Shown here in pieces: positions 57,663 through 64,000 of a stretch of DNA of 64,000 bases; position 1 is the stretch's first letter; the number at the start of each line of letters is the position of its first letter. Under the pieces are notes generated by a model, which had not been told where the DNA came from, did not search any database, and saw only the letters and a list, made by a program, of their open reading frames with translations. A program made the position numbers and the translations under genes. This stretch comes from Begonia masoniana (taxonomy: Eukaryota; Streptophyta; Magnoliopsida; Cucurbitales; Begoniaceae): assembly GCA_022432975.1 (NCBI GenBank), contig CM039509.1, positions 40,210,209 through 40,274,208 on the forward strand, given 5' to 3'.

Positions 57663-59939
57663 CTATAGCATGTGCAAGGGTTGATTTATGTCCTTTGTGC
57701 TTGGCTCCCAATCCAAGTCCTTGAAGAGGTCTTCGAAGCCGTCAATACCTGCAAAAGAATCGAGCTTGTTAGTGAATAGGTTTGATAAAGCTTGTGTCTT
57801 GGTTTGTGATCGAGTGATGGCCCTCTGGGGTACATCATTCTCCCCAGGTGATTGAGGATTTGACCTCAAATCCTTTAATGGGGTTTCCTCGATGTCATCA
57901 TCATCACCTTTGTATAGAGAGAGATCTTGGACATTAAAGATGGTTGAAATTTCATAGTCTCTAGGCAGCTCAATCTTATAAGCGTTATTGTTGATCCTTT
58001 CCAACACCTTGAATGGTCCTTCGGCTCTAGGCATTAATTTGGATCTCTTCTTGGCAGGAAACCTTTCTTTTCTCAAGTGTAACCAAACTAAGTCTCCTTC
58101 ATTAAAGATAACTTCGCAACGTCCTTTGTTGGCTTGTTTGGCTACCATTTCATTGGTCTTTTCGATGGCTTTGTGTGCAGTCTCGTGTAATTTTTTAACT
58201 CGTTCAGCCTCATCCACTTTTGATGGATTAGCTAAGTCTTTAAAGGGTAAGGGAACAAAGTCTAGCGGTGTATATGGATTAAATCCATAGGCAACCTCGA
58301 AAAGCGATTGCTGAGTAGTGGAATGAAGGGTGTGGTTGTAGGAAAACTCCAAGCTTGGAAGTGCTATATCCCAATTAGATAGTTTCTTACTTACAACACT
58401 GCGTAAGAGGGTACCCAGGGTCCTATTGATAACTTCCGTTTGACCATCGGTTTGGGGATGAAAGGAAGTGCTGAAGCACAATCGAGTCACCAACCTTTTC
58501 AATAAAATGGTCCAAAAGGTGCTAACAAATTTAGCATCCCTATCCGACACTCTTGAATGCGGGATACCATGCAGGCGAACGATTTCTTTAAAATATAAGT
58601 CAGCTATTAAGACAGAGTCATCGATCTTGGCAAAAGGGATAAAATGTGCCAACTTGGACTCCGTGCAGTTCGTGGTAATTCTAAAACAAAGTCCATACTA
58701 ATATCTACTCAAGGGTGTGATGGAACGGGTAAAAGAATGTATAAACCTTGAGGTAGAACCTTACTCTCAGCATTCTTGCAAATCACGCATGTCTCCACCA
58801 TGTGGTGCACATCCTTCATCATGTGGGGACAATAGAAGTGTTCCTTAAGCGTGTCTAAGGTCTTTTTTCTCTCCAAAATGACTTGCTAGGCCTCCACAAT
58901 GAGCTTCTTTTATAAGGTTTCGCCTTAAACTTCCTTGGAGAATACACAACTTTTCTGCTTTGACTAAATAGCCATCCATGAGGCGATATTCCCCTTCGGC
59001 TTTGTCCATGCACTTAGTGTAATACGATCCAAAATCATGGTTAGTTTCATAGTTTTCCTTAATTCATTCAAAACCGAAGAACCTAGTCCCTAATTCAGTA
59101 AGTAGAATGCATTTTCTAGAGAGTGCATCAGCCACGACATTATTCTCCCATTTTACACACTTGAGGCTGTATGGAAACCTTTCTAAGAACTCCACCCATT
59201 TGGCGTGTCTCTTGTTCAATTTATGCTGACTCTTGATGTGTCTCAAGGCTTGATGGTCAATATTGATAACAAAGTCTCTAGACAAGAAGTAATGTTGCCA
59301 GTGCTCCAATGCTCGTATAATAGTATAAAATTCTTTATCGTAAGTGAAGTAGTTGAGCGCGGCTTCTTTCAACTTCTCACTAAAGAATGCAATGAGTTTC
59401 TCCTCTTCCATGAGTACGTCTCCTATGCCTACTCCAGAAGCATCACTCTTAATTTCAAATACTTTACTAAAATATGGGAGTGCAAGCACTGGTGAGTGGC
59501 ATAACTTGTCCTTAATTAGCTCAAAGTTCTTTTGGCAGGCTGAGATCCAAGTAAACTCTTGATTTTTCTTCGTGCAATCCGTAAGTGGTGAGACTATTAA
59601 GCTAAAATCCTTGATAAACCTCCTATAGAAAGAGACTAGTCCATGGAAGCTACGTACCTTAGATATAGAATTAGGTGTAGGTCAATCCTTAATGACCTTG
59701 ATCTTGTCAACATCGGCTTCCAGTCCATCTTTAGAAATAACAAACCCTAGGAAATAAAATTTGTCTTTGCGCGAATGAACATTTGGTTAAATTTCCATAT
59801 AACCGAGCTTTTCGCAGGGTTTAGAAAAGTATACTGAGATGGTTGAGGTGCTGTGAGAGGTCTAGACTATACACCAATATGTCGTCAAAATAGACAACTA
59901 TAAACTTTCCTAAGAAATCCTTAAGTATGTGGTGCATAA
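57663..59939 (-). pseudogene. pol: Ty3/gypsy pol remnant: RT end, RNase H, integrase
   Basis: On the - strand: RT tail beginning MHHILKDFLGKFIVVYFDDI at 59939 (heavily frameshifted to 59500), RNase H (59489-59064: [32 protein letters not shown]), a gap with a decayed zinc finger, then the integrase C-terminal half (58652-57663: HGIPHSRVSDRDAKFVSTFW, FHPQTDGQTEVINRTL, KRSKLMPRAEGPFKVLERIN). It ends with RAITRSQTKTQ and an acidic tail; no classical chromodomain is seen. The 5' side is cut by the insertion at 59940. Confidence 0.9.
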
Positions 59940-61268
59940 TGTAGGATCGTTTTTACCTAAGAGGGGGGTGAATTAGGTTTTTTGCTTCCTATTATCCTTA
60001 TTAATTGTGATCACAATCAAATTAATTGTTTACTCTAAATAGTGTAAACTTAATGATATCAAATTAAGTTGACAAGATGAATGCAATCATAAACAAGTAA
60101 AGAGTTAAGGGAAAAGAGAAATCGACACCGAGATTGTTTACGTGGTTCGGCCAACTTTGCCTACTTCCGCGCTCCAAAGGTTCCCTTTGAAGATTCTTAT
60201 CTTCTCTATCACGAGAATCTTTGATTAAACTTCACGGGCGTCAATCAACTACCTTTACACCCTTGATTGAACTTCACGGGCGTCAATCAACTGCCTTTAC
60301 AATCTCACTCGAAGAGATTCACTCTTTTACAACCTTCAAGTAAAGTTTTGGGTAAAGCTAAAAACACACTCTCTCAATAAAGAAATCTCAAGTGTTTGAT
60401 CTTTGAAAGAAGTGGAGGATTGAAGAATAATCACAAATGTACGCACTTGAAAGTTTAGAGAAAACATTTTTTGATCAGCAGGTTGTTATCTCCAAAAACT
60501 TCATTATTCAATTTATACTCTTTTTGAATTCTGTCAATAGTGGTCGACCTATCCTGCAATTGGTCGACACCTTGTTACCGTTGAGCATAGAAAAAAAGAC
60601 CGTTGTGAATAGTTCTGGTCGACACCTTGGAACATGGATCGAAACTTTGTTACCATTGGAGTTAGCTGATTTATATGTTGAAATATGTTTCAGTTGTAAT
60701 TTTCTAGTATGTGGTCGACACTTTAGTCTTCTTTGTATTCAAGTGTCGACACCTATAAAATCAGGTCGACACTTGATTAGCCTGTTTTCACTAGGGGTCG
60801 ACACTCGATTCTTCTCTGTCTCCATTTCTTCACAAGTTCGGTCGACACTTGAATTTTGCGGTCAACACTTGATTTGCTTCTGTTTGCGCTTGGGGTCGAC
60901 ACTCGCATTTGGGGTCGACACTCAAATTTCCTCTGTCTTCATTCCTTCACAAGTTCGGTCGACACTTTCATTTATCGGTCGACACTTGTTTTGCTTCTAT
61001 TTGCGCTTGGTGTCGACACTTTAATTTCCTGGTCGACACTTGAAGCACTCCGAACTGGTTTTTCTTTCTTTTAGCTATTACACATTTGATAAACTTCATT
61101 AGTACTAAATACCCTTCTTCAAGGGCATTCTCAATTTAGGTATTTACAAAAAACATTTATTCCTTAAGTTTCATCATCCATCATTGTAAAAAATATATAT
61201 TTTCGTTAAACACATTATAATTAAACATCATCAAAAATTCATAATCTTAAACTCATTTTAAGTTAACA
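59940..61268 (-). repeat. 3' LTR of the LARD-like element
   Basis: In element orientation starts TGTTAACTTAAAATG right after the polypurine tract AAAAAGGGGGAGAT (61282-61269) and ends ACGATCCTACA at 59940. Length 1,329 bp. A TATA-like TATAAATT on the - strand lies at 60517-60510; the GTCGAC array lies directly upstream of it, in U3. The long + strand open frame at 60437-61024 is a read-through of this array, not a gene. Confidence 0.8.
60543..61037. repeat. Paired GTCGAC array in the LTR
   Basis: GTCGAC copies occur at 60543, 60563, 60618, 60714, 60745, 60765, 60797, 60841, 60895, 60914, 60958, 60978, 61012 and 61032, plus degenerate partners at 60638 (ATCGAA) and 60861 (GTCAAC). Seven pairs have start-to-start spacing of 20 bp (one 19). 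Most read GGTCGACACTT, and TTCTCTG or CTTCTG words follow many pairs. Confidence 0.93.
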
Positions 61269-61282
61269 ATCTCCCCCTTTTT
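61269..61282 (-). promoter_or_regulatory. Polypurine tract
   Basis: AAAAAGGGGGAGAT on the - strand, preceded by TTTGTCATCATC, abuts the LTR start. This is the usual second-strand primer position in plant LTR elements. Confidence 0.8.
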
Positions 61283-61660
61283 GATGATGACAAATTATAA
61301 ATTGATTACTCACTCTTCCATACTTATATCAATTGAATCTCCCCCACAATATATGTACTGAATAGATTTTAGCATTACTCACTCAAATTGTCTAACTTTC
61401 AATTTTGTCTCCCCCTTTAACATTATCAAAATCAAATATTTCTCAGTCAACTATAATAACACACTATAACATTCCATAGGCCATTCAACACAAATAAGAT
61501 TGTATTTCCAAAATTTCATAAGTTAGTCCAACAAAACATAGATAAATACCAGCTGAAAAAAATATATATACCAATATCCTACTATAACAAACACCAAACT
61601 CATATAAAATCAAATTAAGGTGCTAGAAAACTAAGAGAATCATACAAACAGAAAAAAATA

Positions 61661-62929
61661 TCATTCTGATGAGGAGTAACATGGATCGTCTAAAGGATCG
61701 GTTGGAGGATCGACTGGAGAACCGGCTGGAGAAACATCTAACCTGTCCCAATAATCTTGAAGATAGTGAAGATGCCTATGAACCTCAAAGATATCTTGAT
61801 GTAGATTTGCTGTCTTCGCTTTCATCCGATCAAAGCGATCGAGAATCACGTTCTGAAAGGAGTCAAAAGCCATCCCAATGCTAGCTACATTTGCCTCCAA
61901 AATATGTAACCTTTCTTTAAATTTAGAGAAGTTGCCTCTAGATGCATTGGAGGGGGGTTCCAGAGTGTGTTCAGGCTCCTGACCACCTTCATCTACTTCC
62001 ATGTGGGTGGTCCAGCATCGGATGCTCCAACTTGGTCTCCTTTAAAAATCCAATTACCTTCAGCATTGAGACCAAACCTCATCCTAGTTATAGTGGATGT
62101 GGTGTATGTGTTAATTTACTTTAGAGGTAATGAGATTTTGGTCCTTGAAATTTGTACACTATTCTCCTTAAAGATTTTCAATAAAAGAAGATTAAAAGGT
62201 AGGGACTTTGCTGCGTTGATGAAGACTTGCATCATCCATTTCAAAATCATATATCCCACATTGAATGATTCTTGTCGAAAGATTTTATATAAAATATAGA
62301 GATCTATACCACTTATTTAATCTCTATGTCCATCTCTAGGTAGTAGATTGTACGTGATCATATGGTGGATGAGCCTTGCACGTACATTTAAGTCTTTCGC
62401 CTTAGGCTTCAATGGAAGGGAACGATTTGGATCCTTAACTATCATTCTTATAAAATTAGTTCCTTCACTGGTCTCCATAAATTCAGGGTCCCTAGATGCC
62501 TCATAATACCTTTCAGCCTCATTGTTAAATTCACAGTGTAAAATTGTATTTAGTGAACGAGCGGATAACTCAATGTGTTTTCCATACACATAACTAATAA
62601 TCTTAAGAGACCTTAGAGAATGTTCTAAATTGGCATAGAACATTCTTACTGGTGTTTTATAATATTGCCCATCACAGTCAAATAAATCAAAATAATCCTA
62701 AATTCTTCAAAGGCAGAACCAAATTTAAAATACTTAACTCATCGAATTCCACTTTTCTACTCAGAATCAGGGGCTTGAATTGAAATTCGTCCTCATACAT
62801 TCTCATTGAGTCAACATTCTTGAATAATGGAGATGGCCAAGTTGCTGGTTCTTCAATTTCATTCGCTGGAGTAGGGTTCTTTGACATCCTCTTGCGAACG
62901 ACGAACTTGCTGCGGGAGGTTGATGCCAT
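61661..62929 (-). pseudogene. Accessory ORF of 'putative plant transposon protein' type, decayed
   Basis: Starts MASTSRSKFVVRKRMSKNPT at 62929. After a frameshift near 62690 it continues DYFDLFDCDGQYYKTPVRMF, ELSARSLNTILHCEFN and DLNVRARLIHHMITYNLLPR, the same plant-specific domain type as the Athila accessory ORF. A decayed stretch (62316-62003) precedes a C-terminal part (62002-61661) rich in acidic and Pro residues with a possible coiled coil. Two frameshifts and several stops break it. Function unknown. Confidence 0.68.
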
Positions 62930-63076
62930 TTTAAGTTTAGAAGGAAGAGAAGAAATACTGATCGGAGGAAAACCGACCAGAATATAGAAGGGAGTAGAAA
63001 ATCGCTGAAGAAATTGAGAGAGAAATCGCGTGGTTAGGGTTTCAGGCGACATTATATTTTATAAAACAATTCAGGT

Positions 63077-63185
63077 GTCGACCGATTATAGTAGGGGTCG
63101 ACACTTTCTTCATAAAAGAGATTGATTATCTCGACTACAGAATGAAAAGAAGGTCAGGTGTCGATCGATTATTGTATAGGTCGAC
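63077..63185. repeat. Paired GTCGAC motifs upstream of the accessory ORF
   Basis: Two pairs, 63077/63097 and 63160/63180 (GTCGAT then GTCGAC), each exactly 20 bp apart. They lie about 150-250 bp 5' of the ORF start at 62929 in element orientation and repeat the LTR motif. Confidence 0.92.
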
Positions 63186-63230
63186 ACTTCCTGAAAAAAA
63201 TCCAATTTTCATGATTTCTCAATCCTGATC

Positions 63231-64000
63231 TGTAACGCCCCAAATTTAAAATCCCTTATTTGATTTCCTCAATTTGAAACCCTAATTTTAAAACCCTAAA
63301 ATTTTTCCCCAAATCATTTTATCAAATTAAATTCGAGCGTTAAAACTCTAATTCCATAATATTTTGAAATTCTCTTTAAATAATTAATAAACATTAAATG
63401 CGCGGAAGTTTAAAGTTTAAACAAAAGCAGAATTAATAATTCATAAAACTTATTTAAGTAACAAAATCCAATAAAACTTATTCAAAGTTTTCGTGAAATA
63501 TCTTTGAAAATTTAGACATACTAATTTACATCATTTTCTTAAAAACATGTCATTCTTCTGTATACTCATTTGCCTCTCGAGGGTTCTCGATCATAGCCAT
63601 TTCTTCCTCAGATAAAAATTCACCTACATCACAATTTACAAAACTGTGAGAAATAATCTCAGTAAGTGAGAATACGTGTAGTTGCAAAACATATACTTTT
63701 ATCGAATCATGTTAACTGTTACGTACTGATTGGAACTCATTCATGAACCATCTTTTAAGACTTGACCACCATGGCTTCGTCATCTTTTACTTTTACTTTT
63801 ACTTTTACTTTTACTTTTAACGTTCAAACTCACCATCTCAATGTGGCTTTTGCTTTCACGTAATTGCCGTCAATTCCATCATTTTCATACATATGCAAAT
63901 GTTCTACAAATTTTATCTTTTAAATTATTCTATAACAATCCCTAAATATGAGTGCTCACATATCAAATAGTGTAATAAAACAATTATATTAAAATAACAT
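63231..64000. mobile_element. Start of a third TGTAACGCCC-type LTR, cut by the window edge
   Basis: Begins TGTAACGCCCC like the LTR at 47240 and contains the shared CACCTACA...CAGTAAGT block near 63620-63667. A (CTTTTA)n run is at about 63784-63818. The end is not in the window, so solo LTR or full element cannot be decided. Confidence 0.72.

Larger units (their letters stand above)
59940..63230 (-). mobile_element. LTR element with accessory ORF (LARD-like), 5' end not seen
   Basis: On the - strand: accessory ORF (62929-61661), polypurine tract, then 3' LTR (61268-59940). No gag or pol is visible. The 5' part lies beyond 63230, where an unrelated LTR (63231 onward) is inserted. It interrupts the gypsy RT at the codons for MHH. 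Confidence 0.78.

Noticed and set aside
60437..61024. Long + strand open frame (195 codons)
   Set aside because: It is a read-through of the GTCGAC array inside an LTR on the opposite strand; the apparent peptide repeats mirror the motif array and no domain is present.
60543..61037. CRISPR-like array of short repeats
   Set aside because: Repeats are 6-10 bp palindromes without uniform 25-40 bp repeat/spacer structure, in a plant retroelement LTR; no cas genes.
63784..63818. Telomere-like repeat
   Set aside because: The unit is CTTTTA, not the plant telomere TTTAGGG; a short microsatellite.

Overview
The window is nuclear DNA of a flowering plant, almost certainly a eudicot. Host genes have GT-AG introns, and the background is AT-rich and packed with nested plant transposable elements. 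Only three host genes can be supported: a GAMYB-type R2R3-MYB factor (493-2200, + strand, three exons, with a miR159 target site), an autophagy ATG8 gene (4800-3252, - strand, five coding exons plus a 5'UTR intron) and the mitochondrial iron chaperone frataxin (32253-33837, + strand, five exons). No tRNA, rRNA, CRISPR array or prokaryote-type operon is visible.

Layout. 1-5.1 kb holds the convergent MYB and ATG8 genes. 5.6-19.7 kb is one Athila-type Ty3/gypsy element on the - strand (tRNA-Asp primer site, gag-protease, damaged pol, an extra 'plant transposon protein' ORF). Its 3' LTR contains a 2.46 kb solo LTR. 21.3-24.5 kb is a decayed hAT transposase gene (- strand) broken by two non-autonomous hAT insertions, one carrying a captured C2-domain (MCTP) gene fragment. 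26.15-29.0 kb is a solo LTR related to the Athila LTR, split by a MULE with TIRs of about 180 bp. 29.8-32.0 kb is a tandem duplication of a 1,045 bp unit just upstream of frataxin. 34.6-37.4 kb is a 5'-truncated chromovirus. 38.1-43.1 kb is a nearly complete Reina-like chromovirus. 43.1-52.7 kb is an old copia element split by a younger copia element, which is itself split by a solo LTR. 53.35-56.6 kb is a second copy of the same hAT, again with nested hAT insertions. 57.7-59.9 kb is a gypsy pol remnant cut by an LTR element (59.9-63.2 kb) carrying a second 'plant transposon protein' ORF. A further TGTAACGCCC-type LTR starts at 63231 and runs out of the window.

The most unusual signal is a shared regulatory-looking architecture. 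At least four LTR or LTR-like sequences carry arrays of short palindromes set in pairs about 20-22 bp apart (two helical turns). The palindrome differs by family: GATCGATC in Athila and its relative, GTCGAC in the 60 kb element, GAGTTGACTC in the tandem unit. In the two elements that encode the accessory 'plant transposon protein', the same family-specific pairs occur again directly upstream of that ORF. I suggest, as inference only, a self-recognition system in which the accessory protein or a host dimeric factor reads an element-specific paired palindrome, comparable in logic to the VANC proteins and motif clusters of VANDAL MULEs.

Protein families were recognised by eye from motifs; no database search was run. 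Lineage names (Athila, Reina) and lesion interpretations rest on remembered family consensus.
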